A DNA stretch of 64,000 nucleotides from UBA11400 sp964473555 (GTDB lineage: Bacteria; Bacteroidota; Rhodothermia; Balneolales; HLUCCA01), in the NCBI GenBank assembly GCA_964473555.1, contig CAYYPL010000002.1, forward strand, positions 1 to 64,000, in the 5' to 3' direction. The notes under the pieces were generated by a model. The model was not told where the DNA came from, ran no database searches, and saw only the letters and a list, made by a program, of their open reading frames with translations. A program made the translations under genes and the position numbers. Below, one piece after another: positions 49,789-59,661 of this stretch (positions within the stretch are counted from its first letter, which is position 1; each line of letters opens with the position of its first letter).

Positions 49789-50832
49789 ATGAAACCTATT
49801 GAATATCCAACAACGGTCGCTGGCATGTTCGCCATGCTCAACGTAAAGCTCGGACGCATGGTGCCCGAAGCGGAATTACTGGTTAAAGCTGAATTGGCCG
49901 TTGAAATCAACGAGCTGAAGAAGAAAAAAAACGCCGTGATTCTGGGTCATAACTACATGGAACCGGCTCTTTTTGCCAGTATTCCGGATTATGTGGGTGA
50001 CTCTCTGCAACTGAGTCGAATCGCGGCCAACACCACTGCCGATCGTGTGGTGTTCTGCGGAGTGAGATTTATGGCCGAGACCGCCAAGATTCTGAATCCA
50101 CAGCGGATGGTGTTGCTTCCAGCAAAAATCGCCGGATGCTCGTTGGCATCATCCATAACGGCTCAGGATGTCAGAAATCTAAAAGCGAAATATCCGGGTG
50201 TACCTGTGGTCACGTACATCAACACCTACGCGGATGTGAAGGCCGAAACGGATGTGTGCTGTACGTCTAGTAATGCTGTTGATATTGTCCGTAAACTGGA
50301 GTCAGATACCGTGATCTGCATTCCGGATGAGTACCTGGCCAAAAATGTAGCCAAAGAGACCGGAAAACGAGTCATCTCTGCTTCTGAGGCGATTACAGAC
50401 GATTTTCGAAATCTGATGGTCGTGTGGGACGGTCGTTGTGAAGTTCATGAACAGTTTACGGTAAGTGATATCCGCATGGCACGGGCTCAGTTCCCTGAAA
50501 CGGTAGTGGTGGCTCATCCCGAGTGTTCGCCTGAAGTTGTGGCCGAGTCTGATTTCAGTGGGTCCACCACTGCCATTGTGGATTATGTCAGGAACTCGAA
50601 GGCAAAGAAATTTTTGATTCTGACCGAATGTAGTATGGCTGATAACATTTCGGCCGAGAATCCGGAGAAAGAGATGCTCGGACTGTGCAGTGTTCGTTGT
50701 CCACACATGAACGAGATCACGCTCGAAGACACGCTGTTGTGTTTACAGAATGATCAATTTCAAATTGAGTTGGAAGAAGAATTACGCATCCGCGCCAAAC
50801 GTTCACTTGACCGCATGCTGGAGATGTCGTAG
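49789..50832 (+). CDS. nadA: Quinolinate synthase
   Basis: 347 residues from ATG 49789; the in-frame ATG at 49750 is inside the rpsA terminator. NadA condenses iminoaspartate with dihydroxyacetone phosphate to quinolinate for NAD synthesis, using a [4Fe-4S] cluster. Marks: ILGHNYMEPALF near residue 48, VFCGVRFMAETAK near 83, CSLASSI near 113, YINTYADVKAETDVCCTSSNAV near 140-160, HPECSPEV near 244, and the C-terminal CSVRCPHMNEITL. nadB and nadC are not in the window. Confidence 0.97.
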   Translation: MKPIEYPTTVAGMFAMLNVKLGRMVPEAELLVKAELAVEINELKKKKNAVILGHNYMEPALFASIPDYVGDSLQLSRIAANTTADRVVFCGVRFMAETAKILNPQRMVLLPAKIAGCSLASSITAQDVRNLKAKYPGVPVVTYINTYADVKAETDVCCTSSNAVDIVRKLESDTVICIPDEYLAKNVAKETGKRVISASEAITDDFRNLMVVWDGRCEVHEQFTVSDIRMARAQFPETVVVAHPECSPEVVAESDFSGSTTAIVDYVRNSKAKKFLILTECSMADNISAENPEKEMLGLCSVRCPHMNEITLEDTLLCLQNDQFQIELEEELRIRAKRSLDRMLEMS

Positions 50833-50864
50833 GACAACGATCTTCGATTTACCTTAAACAGTAT

Positions 50865-50898
50865 CACCCAAAAAGCTGGCTTGCCGGCTTCTTGGGTG
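50865..50898. terminator. Bidirectional terminator between nadA and moxR
   Basis: Imperfect hairpin CACCCAA-AAAGC-TGGC with GCC-GGCTT-TTGGGTG between two convergent genes; three mismatches, short loop. T runs are short. Confidence 0.7.
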
Positions 50899-50943
50899 TC
50901 TTAAATCGGAGCTGGTGAGCGGGGAGACCGCGCAGAGGTTGGG

Positions 50944-51945
50944 TTAGGGGACTGGAACGGTGTTCAGGATGCGTTCGACCAGGTTTTCGGCGGTGATGTC
51001 CTCTGCTTCGGCCTCGTATGTGGGGATTACGCGGTGGCGCAGGACATCCATGGCGATTTCGCGAACGTCTTCCGGCGTTACATAGGCGCGCTGTTGCAGA
51101 AAAGCATGAGCGCGGGCAGCGAGGTTGAGGTTGATCGAGGCACGTGGTGAAGCACCGTAGTTGATGAGCGAGGTCATGTCACTGAGCCCATACCTGGCTG
51201 GATTTCGTGTCGCGAAAATCAGATCAATGATGTAACGCTCTACTTTTTCGTCCATGTAAATGTCATTGACCACCGCTCGGGCGTTCATGATCTCTTTTGG
51301 AGTCACGACTGGCTTAAGAGTCACTTTGTCGCCGGTACGGGCATTCATCCGCATGATTTTCAGTTCCTCGGCTTCGGTTGGATATCCAATTTTGATTTTG
51401 AGCATGAACCGGTCCACCTGAGCTTCGGGTAGCGGATATGTTCCTTCCTGTTCAACAGGATTCTGTGTCGCCAGTACCAGAAATGGGTCATCAAGCTTGA
51501 AGGTTTCTTCACCAATGGTAACCTGATGTTCTTGCATACATTCAAGTAGCGCACTCTGAACTTTGGCTGGTGAACGGTTAATTTCGTCTGCCAGGATAAT
51601 ATTGGCGAAAATAGGTCCTTTTTTTATCGTAAATTCACCGTCTCGTTGATTGTAGATCAACGTTCCAACCAAATCGGCAGGTAAAAGGTCCGGTGTAAAT
51701 TGGATTCGTTGGAATTTGGTTGAGATGACCTTTGCCAACGACGCAACAGTCAGTGTTTTTGCTAACCCCGGAACACCTTCGAGCAGAACGTGTCCATCGG
51801 AGAGTAAACCGATGAGCAGCCTGTCGATCATGTACCGTTGTCCGACAATGACTTTGTCGAGTTCTTTATGGATTTTTGGCACGAACTCACTGGTGGAGTC
51901 GATGTTAGCTTGAAGTGCTTCGATGTCTATACTGTACGTATGCAT
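50944..51945 (-). CDS. MoxR-type AAA+ ATPase
   Basis: 333 residues. Walker A LLEGVPGLAKTLTV near residue 54, Walker B ILADEINRSPAKVQSALLECM near 117, sensor-1 LATQNPVEQEGTYPLPEAQ near 158, and the C-terminal lid with SPRASINLNLAARAHAF near 277. MoxR ATPases act as chaperones with VWA-domain partners; the BatA-like VWA protein in this window is at 12706-13728, not adjacent, so the usual moxR-bat operon is split. Genes next to it here are unrelated. Confidence 0.93.
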   Translation of the reverse strand: MHTYSIDIEALQANIDSTSEFVPKIHKELDKVIVGQRYMIDRLLIGLLSDGHVLLEGVPGLAKTLTVASLAKVISTKFQRIQFTPDLLPADLVGTLIYNQRDGEFTIKKGPIFANIILADEINRSPAKVQSALLECMQEHQVTIGEETFKLDDPFLVLATQNPVEQEGTYPLPEAQVDRFMLKIKIGYPTEAEELKIMRMNARTGDKVTLKPVVTPKEIMNARAVVNDIYMDEKVERYIIDLIFATRNPARYGLSDMTSLINYGASPRASINLNLAARAHAFLQQRAYVTPEDVREIAMDVLRHRVIPTYEAEAEDITAENLVERILNTVPVP

Positions 51946-52032
51946 TTACAAGGTTAATTTCGATACGGGTTGAGAAAATTTTATTTCATAACGCAATTAT
52001 CACGCATAATCGTGCAAAATAGGTAAAAATTT

Positions 52033-52854
52033 ATGGAATTGTTAGAAGCATTATTGCTTGGAATCTTGCAGGGGGTCACCGAATTTCTTCCGGTTAGTAG
52101 TTCGGGTCATCTGGTCCTGGCCCAGGAATTATTGGGAACCAACCTAGATCGTGGGATAACTTTTGAAATCGTAGTCCATTTCGGCTCCTTTTTCAGTATC
52201 GTTCTTTTCTTTCACAAAAGGCTGGGTGAATTGCTTTCTAATCTTTTTCGCTTTTTGGCGTCACCCTCGACAATGAAAGTGAACTGGGATTCAAATCGGG
52301 ACGCACGATGGGCAGTTTATATTTTAATAAGTATGGTGCCAGCTGGAATTATTGGGGTTACCATGAAGGATTTCTTTGAGGAGATATTTTCCTCACCCGC
52401 CTTGGTTTCGGTAATGCTATTGATAACTGGACTGATTTTGTATTCAAACAAGGATCGTCCTGCCGGTGATAAAGAAGTGAGCCCTACCAAGGCATTCATC
52501 ATCGGATTAGGTCAGGCATTTGCCATGTTACCTGGAATAAGCAGATCGGGCACCACCATCACCATCGGAAATATCCTGGGCGTACGAAAAGATCAAATTG
52601 CAGAGTTCTCATTTTTAATGCTGTTACCTGTAATCGCCGGAGCCACATTGCTAGAGTTATTGAAATTATCACAATCCGGGGATGACGGGAATACACTGGT
52701 CTATTTATCGACTGCATTTTTGGCATCTTTGGTATCCGGATACTTTTCACTCAAGTATCTCATTCGGGTATTTAAATCTAAAGGTTTGCATTATTTTGCC
52801 TACTACTGTTGGATTGTTGGGCTGCTTGGTATAATCTATTTCGGTTTTAAATAA
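52033..52854 (+). CDS. uppP: Undecaprenyl-diphosphatase
   Basis: 273 residues with about eight membrane helices. Recycles undecaprenyl pyrophosphate for peptidoglycan and O-antigen synthesis. Catalytic motifs: GILQGVTEFLPVSSSGHL at residues 10-27 (glutamate-rich region and PVSSSGH), and AMLPGISRSGTTITIG near 169 with the key arginine. Its early E and S residues are intact. It lies 82 bp before nuoJ on the same strand. Confidence 0.97.
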   Translation: MELLEALLLGILQGVTEFLPVSSSGHLVLAQELLGTNLDRGITFEIVVHFGSFFSIVLFFHKRLGELLSNLFRFLASPSTMKVNWDSNRDARWAVYILISMVPAGIIGVTMKDFFEEIFSSPALVSVMLLITGLILYSNKDRPAGDKEVSPTKAFIIGLGQAFAMLPGISRSGTTITIGNILGVRKDQIAEFSFLMLLPVIAGATLLELLKLSQSGDDGNTLVYLSTAFLASLVSGYFSLKYLIRVFKSKGLHYFAYYCWIVGLLGIIYFGFK

Positions 52855-52936
52855 GGTTAACATCATCAATTAAGTATTGATGGCCGATGGTTTTTTCGGT
52901 ACCTTTGGTCACAATTTTTGTCTACTTACAAACAAT

Positions 52937-53449
52937 ATGGTTACTTACATATTTATACTACTGGCAACAATGGCCATTGCCTCGGCCTTAGGCACAATCC
53001 TGAGTAAAAGTACTGTTACCAGTGCCTTATTCCTGATACTGAATATGGTTTCATTGGCTGGAGTTTATCTGTTGTTGAAGGCACAGTTTCTGGCCGTGAT
53101 ACAGATACTGGTTTATGCCGGAGCCATTATGGTATTATTTCTGTTCGTGATTATGCTCCTGAACGTTGAAGACGAAAAATCATTACTTAAGCGAATAAAT
53201 TTCAAATATATACTTGGATTTTTCCTGGGTGTGGTCGTACTTGCACAGTTACTTTATGCAATAGCTGGGGCAACAGGAATGTTGCCACCAATCACAGATG
53301 AAATCACTGCAATTGGAACGGTTGAAAACATTGGGGATGTGATGTTTACCGAGTACCTGTTTCCATTTGAGGTTACAGCCATTCTGTTGACAGCTGCGGT
53401 CGTTGGGGCGCTGCTCATTGCGCAACTGAAATCCAAATCATCGAATTAA
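52937..53449 (+). CDS. nuoJ: NADH-quinone oxidoreductase subunit J
   Basis: 170 residues from ATG 52937; the upstream in-frame start at 52877 adds an unsupported extension. Five membrane helices; the pattern FLAVIQILVYAGAIMVLFLFVIMLLN near residue 60-85 is diagnostic for NuoJ. Part of the membrane arm of complex I. It abuts nuoK (stop directly followed by ATG). Confidence 0.95.
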   Translation: MVTYIFILLATMAIASALGTILSKSTVTSALFLILNMVSLAGVYLLLKAQFLAVIQILVYAGAIMVLFLFVIMLLNVEDEKSLLKRINFKYILGFFLGVVVLAQLLYAIAGATGMLPPITDEITAIGTVENIGDVMFTEYLFPFEVTAILLTAAVVGALLIAQLKSKSSN

Positions 53450-53752
53450 ATGTTGTCACTAAACTGGTTCCTGGCTTTAAGTGCCATCCTATTTACAATT
53501 GGTACCATCGGGGTACTCACCCGACGCAACGCGATTGTCATTTTCATGTGTGTTGAGCTGATGCTCAATGCGGTGAACTTGTCCCTAATCGGTTTTAGCG
53601 CTCACATGGGCGATATCCACGGACAAATACTGGTGTTTTTCACACTGTGTGTTGCTGCTGCCGAAGCAGCCGTGGGACTCGCGATCATTATCGCCATCTT
53701 CAGAAACAACCTCACGGTCGACATCACCAAAATCAATCTGTTGCGCTGGTAA
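53450..53752 (+). CDS. nuoK: NADH-quinone oxidoreductase subunit K
   Basis: 100 residues, three helices. FLALSAILFTIGTIGVLTRRNAI at the start and MCVELMLNAVNL with the proton-channel glutamate, then CVAAAEAAVGLAIIIAI with the second glutamate, are standard NuoK features. Confidence 0.97.
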   Translation: MLSLNWFLALSAILFTIGTIGVLTRRNAIVIFMCVELMLNAVNLSLIGFSAHMGDIHGQILVFFTLCVAAAEAAVGLAIIIAIFRNNLTVDITKINLLRW

Positions 53753-53793
53753 TCCGCAAACAACCTGTTTGATCACAGAAAATCAATTAACCA

Positions 53794-55815
53794 ATGAATC
53801 CATATATTGATTTAGTACCTTTCATGGTCGGACTTCCGTTACTCGGATTTCTGGTCAACGGTCTGCTTGGCCTGAGTTTTCCCGGCTACAGAGAACAGAA
53901 AACCCTGATCGGTTATTTGGGAACGCTGTTCGTATTCATCCCTTTCATTATTGCTGTTCTGTTATTTACAGGGATGTCTGCTGATTCTCCTGCATCCGTA
54001 TACAGACTATTTACTTGGATTGAGGCTGGATCGTTCACATCAGATATTGCCTGGAGAGTTGACCAGTTATCTATCATCATGGCCTTGTTTGTTTCTGGAA
54101 TCGGGACCTTGATCCATCTGTATTCCATGGGCTACATGAAAGATGACGAGGGATACTGGAAGTTTTTTGCCTATCTGAACCTGTTCATCTTTGCCATGAT
54201 GAATCTGCTTCTGGGTAACAACCTTCTGTTATTGTTTCTTGGCTGGGAAGGTGTTGGAGTGTGTTCTTATTTACTCATAGGGTTTTGGTACGGCGATATG
54301 GCCAAATCATCAGCTGCCAAAAAAGCCTTTGTTTACAACCGAATCGGGGATTTCGCTTTCCTAATTGGAATGTTTCTTGTGTTCAGATATGTCGGAAGCA
54401 TAGAATTCGATACTATTTTTGCCAACATTGACATGATTCCAACCGATATGGCTTTTTGGATTGGTCTGTTGATGTTTATCGGAGCAACCGGTAAATCTGC
54501 TCAGATCCCACTTTTTGTCTGGTTACCCGACGCTATGGCCGGACCTACACCTGTTTCCGCGCTCATCCACGCTGCCACCATGGTAACCTCAGGAATCTAC
54601 CTGATTTCAAGAATGTCTGCCCTGTATGTGATGTCTCCTGAAGTAATGGTTATCGTTGCCTCTATCGGTGCTCTAACTGCGATCGTTGCCGCTACTATCG
54701 CGATCACACAATACGATATCAAACGAGTGCTAGCTTATTCAACCGTTTCACAACTTGGATTCATGTTTCTGGCACTAGGTAGCGGTGGATTTATTGCTGC
54801 GATGTTCCATGTTGTAACGCATGCTTTTTTTAAGGCTTGCTTATTCTTGGGATCAGGATCAGTCATTCATGCGATGCACCACGTAGAGCATGAAATCGAT
54901 CACCATGGCAAACATGTTCACTTCGATCCACAGGATATGCGTTACATGGGTGGACTCCGAGAGTACCTGCCAAGCACGTACAAGACATTCCTAATTGCAA
55001 CAATAGCTATCGCCGGAATCCCTCCACTGGCAGGGTTCTTCTCTAAAGATGAAATTATGGCTATGGTGATGAATGCCGGATTTGCTACGTATCAGCCCAT
55101 CTATTTCGTCCTGTGGGGAGTGGCTTTATTGACGGCATTCATGACGGCATTCTACATGTTCCGACTGACATTCGCGACCTTCCACGGTACATTCAAACTT
55201 CCAAAGAAATTTGCTGAAGCTGCCGGATCTGAGAAGTATCTACACGAGAGTCCATGGAACATGACCTTGCCACTTTGGATTCTTGCGATTCTTTCATTAG
55301 TCGGTGGATTTATGGGTTTTCCGGATTTCATTATCGAAACCTTTACCGGTGCTGATGCACATGTTAACTGGTTACATGGGTTTCTACTTGGAAATGTTGC
55401 AGAAGCTGAGCTTATACTAGAAAAAGGCATCAAATGGAGTGTGTTGATCGTTTCTACTTTAGTTGCTGCCCTAGGGGTTTATCTTGCCTACACCATGTAT
55501 ACCGATGATAAAGCTGAGGCTTCCGATGCTGTTCTGGTCTCCCGATTTGGTGGTTTTTATCAGCTTTGGAGCAAGAAATACAACTTTGACGAAATGTACG
55601 AAGGCTACATCTCAAACCCGATCGTTCGCATCTCAGACAAAGTACTTGCTGTTTTTGATATGAAAGTGGTTGATGGCATCGTCAATGCCATTGGTGGTCT
55701 CACTAAGTTTTTCGGAAGCCTTTTCAGATATGTTCAGTCAGGAGTTACTCAGACCTATGCGTTCGCATTTGTACTTGGAGTGATACTTGTTGTTGGAATG
55801 TTGGTGTTTGGATAA
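53794..55815 (+). CDS. nuoL: NADH-quinone oxidoreductase subunit L
   Basis: 673 residues, about 16 helices with the long lateral helix at the C-terminus expected in NuoL. Antiporter-like core: LLFLGWEGVGVCSYLLIGFWY near residue 145 (channel glutamate), GATGKSAQIPLFVWLPDAMAGPTPVSALIHAATMV near 230-262, and KACLFLGSGSVIH near 348 with its lysine. Proton pumping through the membrane arm. Confidence 0.97.
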   Translation: MNPYIDLVPFMVGLPLLGFLVNGLLGLSFPGYREQKTLIGYLGTLFVFIPFIIAVLLFTGMSADSPASVYRLFTWIEAGSFTSDIAWRVDQLSIIMALFVSGIGTLIHLYSMGYMKDDEGYWKFFAYLNLFIFAMMNLLLGNNLLLLFLGWEGVGVCSYLLIGFWYGDMAKSSAAKKAFVYNRIGDFAFLIGMFLVFRYVGSIEFDTIFANIDMIPTDMAFWIGLLMFIGATGKSAQIPLFVWLPDAMAGPTPVSALIHAATMVTSGIYLISRMSALYVMSPEVMVIVASIGALTAIVAATIAITQYDIKRVLAYSTVSQLGFMFLALGSGGFIAAMFHVVTHAFFKACLFLGSGSVIHAMHHVEHEIDHHGKHVHFDPQDMRYMGGLREYLPSTYKTFLIATIAIAGIPPLAGFFSKDEIMAMVMNAGFATYQPIYFVLWGVALLTAFMTAFYMFRLTFATFHGTFKLPKKFAEAAGSEKYLHESPWNMTLPLWILAILSLVGGFMGFPDFIIETFTGADAHVNWLHGFLLGNVAEAELILEKGIKWSVLIVSTLVAALGVYLAYTMYTDDKAEASDAVLVSRFGGFYQLWSKKYNFDEMYEGYISNPIVRISDKVLAVFDMKVVDGIVNAIGGLTKFFGSLFRYVQSGVTQTYAFAFVLGVILVVGMLVFG

Positions 55816-55827
55816 TCAAAACTTCGC

Positions 55828-57429
55828 ATGGAAAATCTATTAAATCTTACCATCTACTTACCGGTCATTGGATTACTCGGTATACTCGCCGTTCGTAATG
55901 ACCATTTGGTTCGCTGGGTCGCTTTAGTGGTCACACTTGCAACCTTTGCGTTATCTGTGCCACTCATGCTTAATTTTGATGCAACGACTTCTGCATCGGC
56001 CCAATTTTTGACCGAAGGCGGACAATTCATTGAAGGTATTGATGTAAAATACATTGTGGGCCTGGATGGATTAAGCTTACTACTTTTTATGCTTACCACA
56101 TTCATGGGACCCATTGTTGTATTGTCTGCCTGGGACTCCATTTACAAGCATGTAAAAGGTTTTTATGCCATGCTTTTGATTCTACAGACTGGTTCTTTGG
56201 GCGTATTCGCATCACTTGATTTGGTGCTATTCTACGTTTTTTTCGAACTGACGCTCATTCCAATGTACTTCCTGATCGGCATTTGGGGTGGTGAAGGCCG
56301 AATCCAGGCAACCCTTAAATTCTTTATTTACACGCTGGTTGGATCGTTGATCATGCTTGTTGGATTGTTGTATCTCGGATTCCATGCCGGAAATGCCATA
56401 AACGCGGGCGTATTTACAACCGACTGGCGATTATTAGCCAGTCCTGAATACACAATTGGTTTGGTAGATCAGACCTATCTTTTCCTGGCTTTCTCACTGG
56501 CGTTCTGTATTAAAGTCCCGTTGTTCCCTTTCCATACCTGGCTTCCTTATGCACACACGGAAGCACCCACTGCCGGTTCTGTTGTACTTGCGGCCATTAT
56601 GCTTAAAATGGGTACGTATGGATTGATACGATTTTGTATCCCATTGTTTCCAAACGCAACCATGGAATTCGCGCCATACCTAGCTGCTCTTGCTGTAGTG
56701 GGGATTATCTATGGCGCTTTGGTTGCGATGGTTCAGAAGGATGTGAAGAAGTTGGTTGCGTACTCATCTGTCAGTCACCTGGGGTTCGTAGTCCTTGGAA
56801 TTTTTGCTTTCAACACAACTGCTGTTCAAGGTGCAATCATACAGAACATCAATCATGGTCTTTCAACAGGCGCGTTGTTCCTCATCGTAGGAATGATTTA
56901 CGACCGACGCCACACCCGGATGATATCGGATTTCGGAGGATTATCCTCTGTTATGCCGGTTTTTGCCGTAATGTTTATGATCGCGACGTTATCGTCTATC
57001 GGGTTACCCGGATTGAATGGTTTCGTTGGAGAATTTATGATACTCATCGGTGCTTTTAATTCTGAACTGCTCAACAACAATTGGTTTGGGATTTTGGCGA
57101 CTTCAGGAGTAATTCTGGCTGCTGTTTACATGCTTTGGATGTTTCAGCGTGTCATGTTCGGACCTGTAACGCATGATGAGAACAAAAATCTGGAAGACCT
57201 CAATGCACGAGAGATTGGACTTTTGATTCCGGTAATGGTCTTCATTATTTGGATTGGGATATACCCGAGCTACTTTACCGGATTCTCTGAAGTACAGGTC
57301 GAGACATTACTGGATCAAGCCACTCAGAAAGCGCAGACAATACTCTCTGATGCTGCTACCGAGGAACTGCCAAAATGGGCCTCCTCTTTTTACGATGTGT
57401 CCAGTGATTTGGCTGGAAATTTGGATTAA
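55828..57429 (+). CDS. nuoM: NADH-quinone oxidoreductase subunit M
   Basis: 533 residues, 14 helices. VFFELTLIPMYFLIGIWGG near residue 140 with the conserved channel glutamate, PLFPFHTWLPYAHTEAPTAGSVVLA near 232, and LVAYSSVSHLGFVVLGIFAFN near 310 identify NuoM. Twelve bp after nuoL. Confidence 0.97.
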   Translation: MENLLNLTIYLPVIGLLGILAVRNDHLVRWVALVVTLATFALSVPLMLNFDATTSASAQFLTEGGQFIEGIDVKYIVGLDGLSLLLFMLTTFMGPIVVLSAWDSIYKHVKGFYAMLLILQTGSLGVFASLDLVLFYVFFELTLIPMYFLIGIWGGEGRIQATLKFFIYTLVGSLIMLVGLLYLGFHAGNAINAGVFTTDWRLLASPEYTIGLVDQTYLFLAFSLAFCIKVPLFPFHTWLPYAHTEAPTAGSVVLAAIMLKMGTYGLIRFCIPLFPNATMEFAPYLAALAVVGIIYGALVAMVQKDVKKLVAYSSVSHLGFVVLGIFAFNTTAVQGAIIQNINHGLSTGALFLIVGMIYDRRHTRMISDFGGLSSVMPVFAVMFMIATLSSIGLPGLNGFVGEFMILIGAFNSELLNNNWFGILATSGVILAAVYMLWMFQRVMFGPVTHDENKNLEDLNAREIGLLIPVMVFIIWIGIYPSYFTGFSEVQVETLLDQATQKAQTILSDAATEELPKWASSFYDVSSDLAGNLD

Positions 57430-57445
57430 GTCATAATTGAACTCA

Positions 57446-58861
57446 ATGGAACTCTTAAACGATATCAATTTGTACTTGCCCGGGGTGATCATCGCCGTAG
57501 CCGGTCTGGTCACAATGATGCTTTCTGCATTCAATACCGCAAAGCAGACCATATACTGGACTTCTGTCCTATTTGTAGCTGCTGCTGCTGCACTTTCCTT
57601 TCCAGATGTATTCGAAGCCCCAAGGTATCTTTTTTCGGGAATGATTCAAGTCGGGGGATTTGCCTCAGCGGGTATACTTGTGGTGCTTCTCGGAACTCTA
57701 TTTACGCTGCTTTTGGCTCATGATCATTTCACTTCAGTTGGTGAGTATCACAGTGAACTCTATCCAATGGTCTTGTTCGCATCAACCGGGATGATCGTGT
57801 TAGCTTCGGCAGTAGATTTGGTCACGTTATTTATTGGACTTGAAACCATGTCTGTGTGTTTGTATGTACTTGCAGGTATGGTAAAATCCAGTAAACGTAG
57901 TATTGAAGCTGCTTTAAAATATTTCCTGTTGGGTGCTTTTAGTACCGGATTCCTTCTGTACGGAATTGCACTTTTGTATGGTGCAAGCGGTTCAACCTCA
58001 TTGGAAGCTATTGGTGGTGTGACAGAGAAAGGATTGCTCTACTGGGCGGGTGTTGCCTTGCTTCTGGTCGGATTCTTCTTTAAAGTCTCTATTGTTCCTT
58101 TTCATATGTGGACCCCTGACGTGTACACTGGTGCGCCGACTCCAGTTACTGGATACATGGCAACAGCGGCTAAATCGGCCGCATTTGTGTCATTTATTCT
58201 GGTATTGTCCAAAGCTATTCCCTCTAGTGTTGAACAATGGAGAGAAGTATTACAGGTGCTGGCTGTTCTGACCATGGTTTTTGGAAACCTGATCGCTTTA
58301 GTACAATCCAATGTGAAACGAATGCTTGCTTACTCCAGTATTGCCCATGCTGGTTATGCCTTGGTGGGATTGTCAGCTGGAACAGTAGCGGGATACGAAG
58401 CCGTGATGTTTTATTTGTTTGCCTACACCATCATGAACATAGGTGCTTTTGGAGTTGTTGCTTATTATGAACGCTATAAAGACATGGATTTGACCCTGAT
58501 CGATAACTACGCTGGAATTGGATTCACAAAACCTGTAATGGGAGTGATGTTCTCTGTGTTTCTTTTCTCACTAGTTGGTATTCCACCTATGGTTGGATTT
58601 GCGGGGAAATATCTGGTTTTCGCCGCTGCGGTCGATGCTGGACTTGTAACCCTGGCAATTATTGGAATGTTGGCAAGTGCTGCGGGAGCCTATTACTATC
58701 TGCGTGTAATGGTTTATATGTATATGAAACCAAGTGAACAGACGTATTCGCTTTCAACGCCCGGAATCGCATACACTGTTACCTTGTTGATCCTAGCTGG
58801 ATTGACACTTGGTCTGGGACTTGTTCCCGGATCACTATCGTCGCTGATCAATGCGTTTTAG
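57446..58861 (+). CDS. nuoN: NADH-quinone oxidoreductase subunit N
   Basis: 471 residues from ATG 57446 (a TTG at 57437 is in frame). FIGLETMSVCLYVLAGMVKS near residue 133 with the channel glutamate, KVSIVPFHMWTPDVYTGAPTPVTGYMATAAKSAAF near 217-250, and MLAYSSIAHAGYALVGL near 294 are NuoN features. Last gene of the J-K-L-M-N run. Confidence 0.97.
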   Translation: MELLNDINLYLPGVIIAVAGLVTMMLSAFNTAKQTIYWTSVLFVAAAAALSFPDVFEAPRYLFSGMIQVGGFASAGILVVLLGTLFTLLLAHDHFTSVGEYHSELYPMVLFASTGMIVLASAVDLVTLFIGLETMSVCLYVLAGMVKSSKRSIEAALKYFLLGAFSTGFLLYGIALLYGASGSTSLEAIGGVTEKGLLYWAGVALLLVGFFFKVSIVPFHMWTPDVYTGAPTPVTGYMATAAKSAAFVSFILVLSKAIPSSVEQWREVLQVLAVLTMVFGNLIALVQSNVKRMLAYSSIAHAGYALVGLSAGTVAGYEAVMFYLFAYTIMNIGAFGVVAYYERYKDMDLTLIDNYAGIGFTKPVMGVMFSVFLFSLVGIPPMVGFAGKYLVFAAAVDAGLVTLAIIGMLASAAGAYYYLRVMVYMYMKPSEQTYSLSTPGIAYTVTLLILAGLTLGLGLVPGSLSSLINAF

Positions 58862-58903
58862 CAGGTTGTAACAACGATAAAACCAAGCCTTTGTAAACAC
58901 TAG

Positions 58904-58934
58904 TTTGTAAAAGCTTTTTTTATTCGTATCTTTC
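58904..58934 (+). promoter_or_regulatory. Promoter of rpsF operon
   Basis: TTTG at 58904-58907 and TATCTTTC at 58927-58934, separated by 19 bp, match the -33/-7 arrangement of Bacteroidota-type promoters with one mismatch in the -7. About 56 bp upstream of the rpsF ATG. Confidence 0.55.
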
Positions 58935-58990
58935 GCGACCCTGTTGCCGGAACCCCCGGCGACTGTTATCCATAACATCCATAGGTAATT

Positions 58991-59365
58991 ATGAGAAAAA
59001 ACTACTATGAGTTAACGTACATCGTTAACCCGGTTCTGGACGAAGACCAGATCAAAGCAACGGTGACCAAATTCACCGAGATTATGACCAGTAATGGTGC
59101 AGAAATAGATGAGATCAACGAGTGGGGCCTACAAAGCCTAGCCTACGAGATTGACCGCAAAAAAACCGGATACTATGTGAACGGCTATTTCACAGCTCCT
59201 GGTGACTTAATCGTTAAACTCGAGCGTCAGTTACAGATCGATGATAACATCATGCGTTATCTGACCCTGAAATACGATAACAAAATGCTGGCTTACCGCG
59301 AACTCCAAAAGTCAGGTACAGTACCACAACTGCGTGAGCGTGCTTCAGACGAAGAAAAAAACTGA
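58991..59365 (+). CDS. rpsF: 30S ribosomal protein S6
   Basis: 124 residues. YYELTYIVNPVLDEDQIKA at the start, then NEWGLQSLAYEIDRKKTGYYV and LERQLQIDDNIMRYLTLK, all S6 signatures. S6 binds 16S rRNA with S18, the product of the next gene. First gene of rpsF-rpsR-rplI. Confidence 0.97.
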   Translation: MRKNYYELTYIVNPVLDEDQIKATVTKFTEIMTSNGAEIDEINEWGLQSLAYEIDRKKTGYYVNGYFTAPGDLIVKLERQLQIDDNIMRYLTLKYDNKMLAYRELQKSGTVPQLRERASDEEKN

Positions 59366-59396
59366 TTAACCACTAAGATCTCAAAAGTATTATCAC

Positions 59397-59648
59397 ATGT
59401 TAAAGAATCCACAACATCCTAAGAAAACCAACTATCGTAGCAAAGAGTGTTTGTTCACGAAGTCTGGTTTTATCTACATCGATTACAAGAATATTGATGT
59501 ACTTAAGAAATTCACCAACGATCAGGGCAAAATACTGCCACGTCGTGTAACCGGTACCAGCGCAAGATATCAGCGCCAACTGACTCTCGCTGTTAAGCGT
59601 GCCCGTCATTTGGGACTGTTGCCGTTTGTAGCCGCAAACTTCAGATAA
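59397..59648 (+). CDS. rpsR: 30S ribosomal protein S18
   Basis: 83 residues. FIYIDYKNIDVLKKFTNDQGKILPRRVTGTSA (in part) and the ending RQLTLAVKRARHLGLLPFV are typical of S18. No zinc-type CxxC at the N-terminus. Thirty-one bp after rpsF. Confidence 0.97.
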   Translation: MLKNPQHPKKTNYRSKECLFTKSGFIYIDYKNIDVLKKFTNDQGKILPRRVTGTSARYQRQLTLAVKRARHLGLLPFVAANFR

Positions 59649-59661
59649 GAGGAGAAACATC

